Origin: Bacteroidales bacterium
GTDB lineage: Bacteria; Bacteroidota; Bacteroidia; Bacteroidales; UBA1715
Assembly (NCBI GenBank): GCA_017516865.1
Contig: JAFXAU010000008.1
Location: 58,332-122,331, forward strand
DNA length: 64,000 nt
Reading direction: 5' to 3'
Positions 52,988 through 61,217 of this stretch are shown here, in pieces. Every line of letters begins with the position of its first letter. Position 1 is the stretch's first letter. The notes under the pieces were generated by a model. The model searched no databases. It worked only from the letters and a program-made list of their open reading frames with translations, and was not told the origin of the DNA. The position numbers and the translations under genes are program-made.

Positions 52988-53672
52988 GACCTTTAGCCTC
53001 TTCTTTCTTATTCAATTCAAGATAGATGTCGGCCAAATTTCTTAATGAATGGAAAAACGACGGGTCAATTTTAAGTGCCTTTTGATAATACGAAACGGCA
53101 TTATCGTTGTCGTTCAATTGCTTGTAACACACTGCTGTATTGTGAGTTACCATCACATTCTGCGGATTGATTTTGAGTGCTTCGAGATATAATTCTATAG
53201 CTTTGTCGTACTTTTCAAGAATACGGTAACAGTCGGCGAGACAGAAAATAGCCTCTTCGTTCTCAGGTCTGATTTTGCGTGCAGACGAAAACGACTCAAT
53301 CGCCTTCTCTATCTCATTGATTTCCATATAGTTCACACCAAGTGCGAACACAATTTTAAATTCATTTCCTCGTAATTCCTGATGTTTCAAAAGACAAGCT
53401 ATCGCTTCGGAGTGCATTTTAAGAGCATGGAACGAAACACTTAGTCCATAAAGTACTTTTTCGGAATTTGGCTTGATTTCCAGAGCCTTGATAAAATACG
53501 AAATTGCCTTTTCGTGATTTCCCTGTAAGCCGTATGCCGTAGCTAAATAATGCCATGCAATATGCCAATCGGGATAAGCCTCAACAACCTCTTCGGCTAA
53601 AGTCAATAATTTTTGATATTCGCGTTTTTTGGCGAATTCCACCAATAATCGTTCGTAACTAGTTTTGTCCAT
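52917..53672 (-). CDS. Tetratricopeptide-repeat protein
   Basis: A 251-residue cytosolic protein made of about six TPR units, with the pattern AWHYLATAYGLQGNHEKAISYFIKALEIKPNSEKVLYGLSVSFHAL shortened in each: YxxxGNxxxAIxxYxxALxxxP. No signal peptide and no other domain. TPRs provide protein interaction; partner unknown. Its start overlaps the stop of the YwqK-repeat gene by one base (TAATG), so it is co-translated with it. Its 3' end overlaps the FtsZ-C-like gene by 71 bases tail to tail. Confidence 0.8.
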   Translation of the reverse strand: MDKTSYERLLVEFAKKREYQKLLTLAEEVVEAYPDWHIAWHYLATAYGLQGNHEKAISYFIKALEIKPNSEKVLYGLSVSFHALKMHSEAIACLLKHQELRGNEFKIVFALGVNYMEINEIEKAIESFSSARKIRPENEEAIFCLADCYRILEKYDKAIELYLEALKINPQNVMVTHNTAVCYKQLNDNDNAVSYYQKALKIDPSFFHSLRNLADIYLELNKKEEAKGLIERALKIKPDSAELIALSEKMQ

Positions 53673-55411
53673 TATCTTACCGTTGAGGCTTTTCCTCTGT
53701 TATCAACTTTTACTTTTTTAACTTTTCCTTTTTTGTACTTGGCGTAATACGTCAAATTTCCTTGCGGAGTATACGATTTATAGTTTCCGTTCCGCTCGCC
53801 GTTCTTGTAACTGCATTCCTCCTTGAGCGGACCTTCCTTGTATCGGATTACCCAATTCCCATCGGGACGTTCGTCTTTGAAGTTAATGTTGCGTTCGCAA
53901 ACCCCCGATTCATTGAAATATTGCCAATTTCCGACCATTTTTCCTTTATCATACTGACCTGAAATATTGAGTTTGCCATTCAAGAAATAAGTATTCGACG
54001 TGCCGTGTAACTGACCATAGGCGTAGTTTTTCTCCGACTGGATTTTTCCTTTCTCATTCCAATATGTTGCAGTACCATGATTTACTCCGTTTTTATATTC
54101 AACTTTGTATTTCATTTGGTCTGGATTTTCTTCGTACCAACCAGTCCACGTGCCAGTCATAAGACCCTTGTCAAAATATCCAATGGTCATTGTTCTACCG
54201 TTTTCGAACCATTGCGTAAACTCTCCTTGTTCCAAGTTATTCTCGAAAGTTCCTTCGTGTTCTTTTTGTCCATTATCGTAATAGAACGTCCATTTGCCTG
54301 TTTTCATGTCATTGTCATAATCGCCTTCCTTCCACACAGAGCCATCGGCATAGTACCAAACCCAATGCCCCGTTTTCTTGCCTTGTGAGAATTTTCCCGT
54401 ATTCCCAACTTTGCCATTGTCGTGACGATAGTAGGTCCATATTCCATCTTGCAAATCATTCACAAACATGCCGCCCATGTCGATTTTACCATTTTCGAGC
54501 CACCACTGTGCGAAACCGTTTTTCATATTACTTTTATAGGTAATAGACGACAACAACTGCGCACCGTCTTCGGTCCACACTTTTTGAACTCCGTCGAGAC
54601 TACCTTCTTCGTAGTGGTTTTCTCTGATTACCTTTCCGTTTTTGTTCCACGTAGTCCAATCGCCGTGTTTTTTCTCGTTACGGTAAAATCCCTTTTGCCG
54701 AGGCTTGCCGTCTTCAAAATAACTTTCGTAAGTACAGTCGGTCATGCTGATTTTCTCGCGGATGTTTCCGTTCTTATAGTATTCAATCCAGTTGCCGACT
54801 TTTTCGCCATGTTTGTAACAGCCTTTCGATTGCAATTTGCCATCTTCGAATTTTGTAACCCATTCACCTTCTTTATAGCCATCTTTGTAATCTCCTTGTG
54901 TTTTAACACTGCCGTTGCCCCATGTATCTTGGTATATTCCATTGCCGTTTGAAACTGTACAACCGCCACGCATGTAACATTTGTTCATCAACAGCACAGT
55001 GTCGCCTTTATATAGATATTCAATTTTCAATTGTCCCGATGGGTAATAGTATTTCCACGAAGAATCTTGTTTGTTACGTTTATAGAAACCTTCCACCATT
55101 TTCTTTCCTTCGTCGTTCCATTCGGTATAGGCGCCAGAGCGTTCATTAAGAATATACGTCGTTTCTTGAATTTTGATTCCATTTTTGTAGATAATGTCTT
55201 TCCCGTTCAGTCTACCACGTAAGAAATTGGATTCCTGCACTTTATTACCGAGAGAATCCCAATACGTCCAAAGTCCCTGTTCGGTTCCGTCAACCCATGC
55301 ACCCTTACATTTGATTGCACCGTTTTTCCAATAATATGTCGAATCTTGCGCAGATGCGACAGCACTAACGCAAAACACTATAAGTGTCGATATATAAGCG
55401 ATTTTCTTCAT
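53672..55411 (-). CDS. Large secreted YwqK/MORN-like repeat protein
   Basis: A 579-residue protein with signal peptide (cleavage near VASAQ) followed by about 20 repeats of the type WxxxGxxxxEGxYxxGxxxGxWxxYYxNG, e.g. YYPSGQLKIEYLYKG, FEDGKLQSKGCYKHGEKVGNWIEYYKNG and WFENGRTMTIGYFDKGLMTGTW. The repeats belong to the MORN-related family of YwqK-type proteins. A likely role is in the periplasm or on the surface, but no function is established. Related to 18054-18935. It is followed by the TPR gene with a one-base overlap. Confidence 0.78.
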   Translation of the reverse strand: MKKIAYISTLIVFCVSAVASAQDSTYYWKNGAIKCKGAWVDGTEQGLWTYWDSLGNKVQESNFLRGRLNGKDIIYKNGIKIQETTYILNERSGAYTEWNDEGKKMVEGFYKRNKQDSSWKYYYPSGQLKIEYLYKGDTVLLMNKCYMRGGCTVSNGNGIYQDTWGNGSVKTQGDYKDGYKEGEWVTKFEDGKLQSKGCYKHGEKVGNWIEYYKNGNIREKISMTDCTYESYFEDGKPRQKGFYRNEKKHGDWTTWNKNGKVIRENHYEEGSLDGVQKVWTEDGAQLLSSITYKSNMKNGFAQWWLENGKIDMGGMFVNDLQDGIWTYYRHDNGKVGNTGKFSQGKKTGHWVWYYADGSVWKEGDYDNDMKTGKWTFYYDNGQKEHEGTFENNLEQGEFTQWFENGRTMTIGYFDKGLMTGTWTGWYEENPDQMKYKVEYKNGVNHGTATYWNEKGKIQSEKNYAYGQLHGTSNTYFLNGKLNISGQYDKGKMVGNWQYFNESGVCERNINFKDERPDGNWVIRYKEGPLKEECSYKNGERNGNYKSYTPQGNLTYYAKYKKGKVKKVKVDNRGKASTVR

Positions 55412-55430
55412 AAAACGTATTCAGATTTAA

Positions 55431-55766
55431 TTACATGTTTTCTTTCAATTCCACAAGTTTAGCACGGATGGACGTCAGTTTTTCTACAATATGCATAGTT
55501 GACTCCCCTTCGCTTCTACCCTCTCTAAGTTTCTTCTTTGCACCTTCCAATGTCATTCCGAGGTCTTTCACAAAATAGTGAATGAGCTTAAAATTCTCAA
55601 TGTCTGCCGGTGTAAAAAGACGATTTCCTTTTGCATTCTTTTTCGGCTTGATGATGTCGAACTCCTTTTCCCAAAATCTTATGAGAGAAGTGTTTACTTC
55701 AAACATGTCGGCAACTTCGCCGATACTGTAGAATAGTTTTCCAGGTTCTAATTCAATATTTTTCAT
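55431..55766 (-). CDS. MerR-family transcriptional regulator
   Basis: A 111-residue protein with the MerR winged-helix at its N-terminus: LFYSIGEVADMFEVNTSLIRFWEKEFDIIKPKKNAKGNRLFTPADI in outline, followed by a coiled-coil dimerisation helix (KKLREGRSEGESTMHIVEKLTSIRAKLVELKENM region). No effector domain or Cys metal site, so it is of the short type common in Bacteroidota. It is divergent from the esterase gene and upstream of the YwqK/TPR pair, 19 bases from the former's stop. Confidence 0.88.
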   Translation of the reverse strand: MKNIELEPGKLFYSIGEVADMFEVNTSLIRFWEKEFDIIKPKKNAKGNRLFTPADIENFKLIHYFVKDLGMTLEGAKKKLREGRSEGESTMHIVEKLTSIRAKLVELKENM

Positions 55767-55805
55767 AAAAACGAAATTTACTGCGGTGTAAATATACAGA
55801 TTTTT

Positions 55806-55813
55806 TATATTTG
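55806..55813 (+). promoter_or_regulatory. -7 element of the esterase gene
   Basis: TATATTTG matches TAnnTTTG, 41 bases before the ATG at 55855; no matching -33 was found. Confidence 0.5.
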
Positions 55814-55854
55814 TAAGTCATATTATGTATAACTAAATTTTAAACTCTAATTAT

Positions 55855-58524
55855 ATGAAAAATAATTTGTTACGATTTCTAAAGACAATTTCTTCTGTTG
55901 GATTTTTAGGATTTGCACTCAGTGTTTCGGCACAAATCACTCCTTGTAAGATATTTCAGTCGGGAATGGTGCTACAACGCGACGTGGTTGTTCCAATATG
56001 GGGAACTGCTTCGGCAAATGCAGAAATAACCGTTGTGTGTAACGGCAAAGAAGCTTCGGCTACGGCTGATTCCGAAGGGAAATGGAAAGTCAACTTTCCT
56101 GCAACGACATACGGCGGACCTTACGAGATGACAATCACAAGTTCGGTGGAAGGTGAATTGGCAAAATCGTTCACCGACGTGTATTTCGGCGAAGTGTTCT
56201 ATTGTTCGGGACAATCGAACATGGAATTGGAGGTACAAAGTTGCGACGACTTCGACGCAGTGAAAGCTGCGGCAAACGACGAAACCATCCGTCAGATGAA
56301 AATTTCCAAAGGTACATCGTATGAATTAACCGACGAATTACCTTCTGTTTCGTGGAAACCGGCAACCTCGGCAAATGTCGGTTCTTTCTCGGCTGCCGCA
56401 TATTTCTGCGTTTTGGAATTAAAAAAACTTGACGAATTTAAGAATATTCCGTTTGGAATCTTGAACGTCTCTTACGGTGGTGCACGTGTCGAAGCTTGGA
56501 TGAGCAAAGCCATGCTCGGCTACGATGCGTACGACATTACACTTGCCCAAGGCGAAAAAGAACGTCAACCGACGCTGATTTACAATAAAATGGTCAACCC
56601 TATAATTGGAATCCCGTTCAAGGCAATGTTGTGGTATCAAGCCGAATCGAACTGCGACAGCGAAAACGACGCGAAGGTTTACAGCGAGCAGTTTAACAAT
56701 ATGATACAGACATACAGAGAGTTGTGGAACTCCGATTTTCCTGTTGTTTGGGTTCAATTGCCTAATTACAAATCCGAAAATCGTTCCGAAGTCAATAACA
56801 GAGAGACTAACTCGCTGTCATCGGATGCGTGGATTACCATGCGAAACGAGCAGACAAAATCACTTTCTGTGTTACCGAAATCTGCCGAAATCGTCACAAT
56901 CGACGCTGGCTTGGCAGGGAACATTCACCCAACTGACAAACAAACAATTGGAACACGATTGGCTTTGGCTGTCCGTAAATTAGTCTACGGCGACGAATCG
57001 GCGGCATATTGTCCTCAATACAAACGCCACACACTCAACCCTGACGGTTCTGTGACAATAGAATTCGACAATGTAGGGGACGGATTGGTTGCCAAAGACT
57101 CTACCAACAATCTTTTAAAATGGTTCCAAATAGCCGATGCAAGCGGCAAGAGTGCTAAAGCAACGGCAACATTGGACGGGAATACGGTAACAATTTCTAA
57201 AGGCGACTTCGACATTGCAACTGTTTATTATGCATGGAACCGCTGTCCGGGCGGAATGAATTTGTATTCAAAAGTTGGAGACGTGTATCTGCCTGCGGGT
57301 CCGTTTAAATTTGATGTTCAGCCATCAGAATTTGGAATAAAAAGTTTCACAACGACAAAAGGCAACGGCTCTCTCACGGCCGAAGGTGGCACATTCGTCA
57401 TTTTTACATGGCAAACCGGCGGCGACGTGACTGCTTATTTGAACGACGTTCAAGTTGACCCGAACACCTCGGCAAAAATAATGCTGAACGAAACAAAAGA
57501 TTATGTCTTGAAGATTGTGGACAACAACAACGACGAAAATATTGAAACGGCAACAATACATTTTGACGTCGTTCCAGCAAAACCGACAATCAAATTGTCT
57601 TCGAAATCGGGCGTGCTGGCAAATCCAAACGACGAAATGGAAATACTTTCAAACGCAACTGCACTAGGCGGTTTCAACGTAACGAAAGTTGAATTTTACC
57701 TGAACAACGAATTATTGGAAACTGTAACAAAAGCACCATTTTCGTACAAATGGACGGCTCCGTCAACAGCGGGCGATTACACGTTCTACGGCATAGTGTA
57801 CAACGACAATGACGATGCACAATACAATTCTGCGAAATCAGAAAATTTGGTTCTGACAGTCACAACAAAGTCAAAAACACGTTTCGAAGCAGAGAAAGCA
57901 GACCTGAAAGGCGGTAACGGCTGTACTATAAAAACTGACGAGTTTTGCAGCGGCGAAAAATATTACGATTTGCAAATCTTTAAGCAATTGATTTTCAAAG
58001 GCATAATCGCGCCAGAAGATGGTGATTATCAGCTATGTATAGCATACATGACCAACTACAGCGAAGAAGGCGAGATAAAAGAACAGGTTTTGTATGCGAA
58101 TGCAAAATCACTCGGCTCTATCGAATTCTCCTCTAAAGACTGGGCAATCTACAAAACTGTGATTCCTTTGAAAAAAGGAGAAAACACCGTCACAATCCTT
58201 AACAGTTGGGGATGGATGTCGTTCGACTACATTGAAATTTTAGGTGTGACAAACTCACAAACAGCAGTTCCTGATGTTCAAGACGAAAAAACGTCAATGT
58301 CGGCATATTGCGATACGCAATCGGCCGTGGTTGTGCAATATACGACAGAAGCACCGAAAGTTTCGTTTGAGTTGTTCGACACCAACGGCAAAAAAATATT
58401 CCAATCCGGTTCGGTTGATGCATCAGGGAAATACACATTTGGGCAGACTGTACAAAACGGCGTGTATGTGGTGAAAATGTACGCTGGAAACGATGTGATT
58501 GTTCGACAGGTAATTGTAAAATAA
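55855..58524 (+). CDS. Secreted sialate O-acetylesterase-like protein with CBM and T9SS C-terminus
   Basis: An 889-residue modular exoenzyme. After the signal peptide (cleavage near VSAQ) comes an SGNH-type esterase of the sialate O-acetylesterase family: CSGQSNMELE (nucleophile Ser, about residue 120), SYGGARVEAWMS and GNIHPTDKQTIG (Asp-x-x-His pair nearby, about 355). Then an Ig-like domain (VTKVEFYLNNELLE, about 610-680), a CBM6-like domain (RFEAEKADLKGG to SFDYIEILGV, about 680-805) and a C-terminal sorting-like domain ending GVYVVKMYAGNDVIVRQVIVK. It probably removes acetyl groups from host or plant glycans at the cell surface; cargo of T9SS. Confidence 0.85.
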   Translation: MKNNLLRFLKTISSVGFLGFALSVSAQITPCKIFQSGMVLQRDVVVPIWGTASANAEITVVCNGKEASATADSEGKWKVNFPATTYGGPYEMTITSSVEGELAKSFTDVYFGEVFYCSGQSNMELEVQSCDDFDAVKAAANDETIRQMKISKGTSYELTDELPSVSWKPATSANVGSFSAAAYFCVLELKKLDEFKNIPFGILNVSYGGARVEAWMSKAMLGYDAYDITLAQGEKERQPTLIYNKMVNPIIGIPFKAMLWYQAESNCDSENDAKVYSEQFNNMIQTYRELWNSDFPVVWVQLPNYKSENRSEVNNRETNSLSSDAWITMRNEQTKSLSVLPKSAEIVTIDAGLAGNIHPTDKQTIGTRLALAVRKLVYGDESAAYCPQYKRHTLNPDGSVTIEFDNVGDGLVAKDSTNNLLKWFQIADASGKSAKATATLDGNTVTISKGDFDIATVYYAWNRCPGGMNLYSKVGDVYLPAGPFKFDVQPSEFGIKSFTTTKGNGSLTAEGGTFVIFTWQTGGDVTAYLNDVQVDPNTSAKIMLNETKDYVLKIVDNNNDENIETATIHFDVVPAKPTIKLSSKSGVLANPNDEMEILSNATALGGFNVTKVEFYLNNELLETVTKAPFSYKWTAPSTAGDYTFYGIVYNDNDDAQYNSAKSENLVLTVTTKSKTRFEAEKADLKGGNGCTIKTDEFCSGEKYYDLQIFKQLIFKGIIAPEDGDYQLCIAYMTNYSEEGEIKEQVLYANAKSLGSIEFSSKDWAIYKTVIPLKKGENTVTILNSWGWMSFDYIEILGVTNSQTAVPDVQDEKTSMSAYCDTQSAVVVQYTTEAPKVSFELFDTNGKKIFQSGSVDASGKYTFGQTVQNGVYVVKMYAGNDVIVRQVIVK

Positions 58525-58531
58525 TTGAATA

Positions 58532-58566
58532 TTTGTAGAGACGCGATTAATCCGCGTCTCTACAAA
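58532..58566. repeat. Perfect hairpin between the esterase gene and hisA
   Basis: Arms 58532-58545 and 58553-58566 (TTTGTAGAGACGCG / CGCGTCTCTACAAA), 14 bp, 7-base loop. It lies 7 bases after the esterase stop and 12 bases before the hisA ATG. It may be a dispersed palindrome or a terminator; on the minus strand a T-run follows. Confidence 0.8.
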
Positions 58567-58578
58567 AATAAAAGAAAC

Positions 58579-59301
58579 ATGATAGAAATAATTCCCGCAA
58601 TAGACATAATCGACGCCAAATGCGTACGACTTTCGCAAGGCGACTATGCGCAAAAAAAAGTGTACAACGAAAATCCTTTGGAAGTTGCCAAAGAATTTGA
58701 AGCAAACGGAATAAAACGCCTTCATTTGGTTGATTTGGACGGTGCCAAAAGTAGCAGAATCGTCAATTACAAAGTATTGGAAAACATTGCAACACACACA
58801 AATCTGACGATAGATTTCGGAGGCGGATTGAAAACCGACGAGGACTTGCGTATTGCGTTTGAATCGGGAGCAAGCATGGTCACAGGCGGAAGCATTGCGG
58901 TGAAAAATCGAGATATGTTTCTTTCGTGGCTGAAGAAATATGGCAGCGAAAAAATCATTCTCGGTGCCGATGCCAAAAACGAACAAATTGCCGTTAGTGG
59001 CTGGCAGGAAGGCACTTCGCTGAACTTATTCGATTTTTTGAAGGATTACGTCGCCGAAGGTGTCTCAAAAATAATCTGCACCGATATCAGCAAAGACGGC
59101 ATGTTGCAAGGCTCCAACGTCGACTTGTACGTAAAAATTAAAACGCAGTTTCCAACATTGTACGTGATTGCCAGTGGCGGAATTTCATCGATTGACGACA
59201 TTCTAAATTTGAACGACAAAGGTATCGACGCTGTCATTACGGGAAAAGCCATTTACGAAGGAAAAATTACGCTGAAAGATTTACAAAAATTGCAGATGTA
59301 G
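58579..59301 (+). CDS. hisA: HisA, phosphoribosylformimino-5-aminoimidazole carboxamide ribotide isomerase
   Basis: Amadori isomerase of histidine synthesis (a TIM barrel). The ATG at 58579 begins the family N-terminus [22 protein letters not shown]; the frame extends 18 codons through the hairpin. Catalytic Asp in IPAIDI (residue 8), [39 protein letters not shown] (second catalytic Asp in TDI) and IASGGIS are seen. Length 240, as expected. No other his gene is in the window; hisH/hisF are normally beside it, so the locus looks rearranged. Confidence 0.95.
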   Translation: MIEIIPAIDIIDAKCVRLSQGDYAQKKVYNENPLEVAKEFEANGIKRLHLVDLDGAKSSRIVNYKVLENIATHTNLTIDFGGGLKTDEDLRIAFESGASMVTGGSIAVKNRDMFLSWLKKYGSEKIILGADAKNEQIAVSGWQEGTSLNLFDFLKDYVAEGVSKIICTDISKDGMLQGSNVDLYVKIKTQFPTLYVIASGGISSIDDILNLNDKGIDAVITGKAIYEGKITLKDLQKLQM

Positions 59302-59321
59302 AATTTGTTTTCCGCTAACTT

Positions 59322-59351
59322 TTTGTAAATCATTCAAAAAGTGTAATTTCG
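59322..59351 (+). promoter_or_regulatory. Promoter of the LeuA/CimA-family gene
   Basis: TTTG (59322-59325), an 18-base spacer and TAATTTCG (59344-59351; one mismatch), 17 bases before the ATG at 59369. Confidence 0.5.
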
Positions 59352-59368
59352 CACTAAAATTTTGAAAG

Positions 59369-60880
59369 ATGTTTGTCGAAATAATTGATACAACTCTCCG
59401 CGATGGCGAACAGACCAACGGCGTGGCGTTCACCGACAAGGAGAAACTTTCCATAGCGAAGCATTTGTTGACTGAAGTCAAGGTCAATCGGATTGAAATT
59501 GCCTCGGCACGCGTGTCGAAAGGTGAATTCGAATGTGCTTCGAAAATTATTCAATGGGCGAAAGAATCTGATTTTCTTGACAAAATCGAAATTCTCGGTT
59601 TTCTCGACAAGCATATTTCCATAGACTGGGTGAACAATGCGGGCGGAAAATACATCAACCTGCTGTGCAAAGGCTCTTTGCGGCAGCTCGAAGGACAGTT
59701 ACGTAAAACTCCCGACGAACACATTGCCGACATAAAGGAAAATCTTGCATACGCAGAAAGTCTTGGCATCAGCGTGAACGTGTATTTGGAAGATTGGTCG
59801 AACGGAATGCGGAATTCGCAGGACTATGTATTTTATATGCTTGACAATCTGCAAAATACGTCAATCAAACGATTCATGTTGCCCGACACGCTCGGCATTT
59901 TATATCCAAAGGAAACATACAAATATTGTAAACAAATCCGCGAACGCTATCCGAATCTTCATTTCGATTTTCACGGACACAACGATTACGGTTTAGCGGT
60001 GGCAAACTCTACGGCTGCGCTCACTGCTGGTTTCAACGGCATTCATACCTCGGTGAACGGACTTGGCGAACGTGCCGGAAATACGGCTCTTTCGACTATC
60101 GTGCCGTGCATTCACGACCATTTGCACATGGAAACGACGGTGCAGGAAATCACGCTGAATAAAATCAGTAAGATTGTGGAAACAATTTCGGGCATACGTG
60201 TGGCTTCGAACATGCCAATTATTGGCGAAAATGTGTTCACGCAAACGGCAGGCGTACATGCCGACGGCGACAAAAAAGGCAATTTGTACTGCAACGAACT
60301 GATGCCGGAACGCTTCGGACGTGTCCGTAAATATGCGCTTGGAAAAACTTCGGGGAAAGCAAATATCGAGAAAAATCTTGAAGAACTCGGACTGGAACTT
60401 GATGCAGAAACAAAGGCACTCATTACAGCCCACGTGGTGGAACTCGGCGACAGAAAAGAGTCAATCACAACCGAGGATTTGTACTACATTGCCCGTGAAT
60501 ATTTGGACAACAAGAAAATAGAAGAAAAAGTTGAAATTGAGAACTACTACGTCTGTAACGTATTGGGAATGAAGCCCGTGGCAACTATCAGCCTAAAAAT
60601 CGACGGCGTACGTTACGAACAAACTTCGTCGGGCGACGGTCAGTACGACGCGTTTATGAAGGCTTTGCATAAAATCTACGACCAACGTAAGGTTGCAATC
60701 CCGAAACTCGAAGATTATGTGGTTACCATTCCTCCCGGCGGAAAAACCGATGCCTTGGTGGAAACCGTCATCACATGGAACGACGGCACACATTCTTTCA
60801 AAACACGAGGCTTGGATTTAGACCAAACATCGGCGGCAATAAAAGCAACGCGTAAGATGTTGAATATCATCGAGATGTAA
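59369..60880 (+). CDS. 2-isopropylmalate/citramalate synthase family protein
   Basis: A 503-residue enzyme of the acetyl-CoA-dependent DRE-TIM family. IIDTTLRDGEQTNGVAF at residues 5-21 holds the metal-binding Asp and the DRE-like motif; HFDFHGHNDYGLAVANSTAAL has the metal-binding histidines, and GLGERAGNTAL completes the barrel. The C-terminal ~100 residues (from about 395) form the LeuA-type regulatory domain, so feedback control by leucine or isoleucine is likely. Which 2-oxoacid it uses (2-oxoisovalerate or pyruvate) cannot be told. No leuCDB is nearby. Confidence 0.88.
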   Translation: MFVEIIDTTLRDGEQTNGVAFTDKEKLSIAKHLLTEVKVNRIEIASARVSKGEFECASKIIQWAKESDFLDKIEILGFLDKHISIDWVNNAGGKYINLLCKGSLRQLEGQLRKTPDEHIADIKENLAYAESLGISVNVYLEDWSNGMRNSQDYVFYMLDNLQNTSIKRFMLPDTLGILYPKETYKYCKQIRERYPNLHFDFHGHNDYGLAVANSTAALTAGFNGIHTSVNGLGERAGNTALSTIVPCIHDHLHMETTVQEITLNKISKIVETISGIRVASNMPIIGENVFTQTAGVHADGDKKGNLYCNELMPERFGRVRKYALGKTSGKANIEKNLEELGLELDAETKALITAHVVELGDRKESITTEDLYYIAREYLDNKKIEEKVEIENYYVCNVLGMKPVATISLKIDGVRYEQTSSGDGQYDAFMKALHKIYDQRKVAIPKLEDYVVTIPPGGKTDALVETVITWNDGTHSFKTRGLDLDQTSAAIKATRKMLNIIEM

Positions 60881-60939
60881 TAAGAGTTGAGAGACGAGAG
60901 TGGAGAGTTGAGAGAAAAATTCTTTGCTAGCAATGCAGT

Positions 60940-61213
60940 CTTTTTACTTTTTTCGGACTATATAAGTTCTTACAAATATATACAAATTCCTTAAGCCACA
61001 TACTTCGAATAAAATATTTCATCGGGACACTTGAAATCAAGACTCTGATGGGGGCGACAGGCATTGTAAAAGTGAATATAGTTCTTTATTCCTTGACGGC
61101 CTTAACCATCTCCGTATCTTTGTGAATCTTTTTCTTCATACCATTCCTGTTTTTACAAATTTATCGTTTTATTTGTCTAGTTAGACATTGTCCGATTTTT
61201 GGGGAAGGGTACA
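60940..61213 (-). mobile_element. Internally deleted IS3-type element
   Basis: Ends show the inverted motif TCGGAC (60953-60958 and reversed GTCCGA at 61190-61195). Inside, on the minus strand, the first codons of an orfA (61139-61086, MKKKIHKDTEMVKAVKE) are joined to the last codons of an orfB (60991-61092). The rest, including the catalytic DDE region, is gone. Bounds are approximate. It fills the gap 60881-61217 with short GAGTTGAGAG repeats at 60893-60925. Confidence 0.7.
60991..61092 (-). pseudogene. C-terminal fragment of IS3-type transposase OrfB
   Basis: 34 codons on the minus strand read GIKNYIHFYNACRPHQSLDF ... IFYSKYVA and stop. YIxFYNxxRPHQSL is the C-terminal hallmark of the IS3-family integrase domain (after the last catalytic Glu). 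The upstream reading frame is orfA-like and out of frame, so this is a relic. Confidence 0.78.
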
Positions 61214-61217
61214 TTTT

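Noticed and set aside
60893..60925. GAGTTGAGAG repeats after the LeuA/CimA-family gene
   Set aside because: Short, impure purine repeats without pairing or period; low-complexity sequence is enough to explain them.
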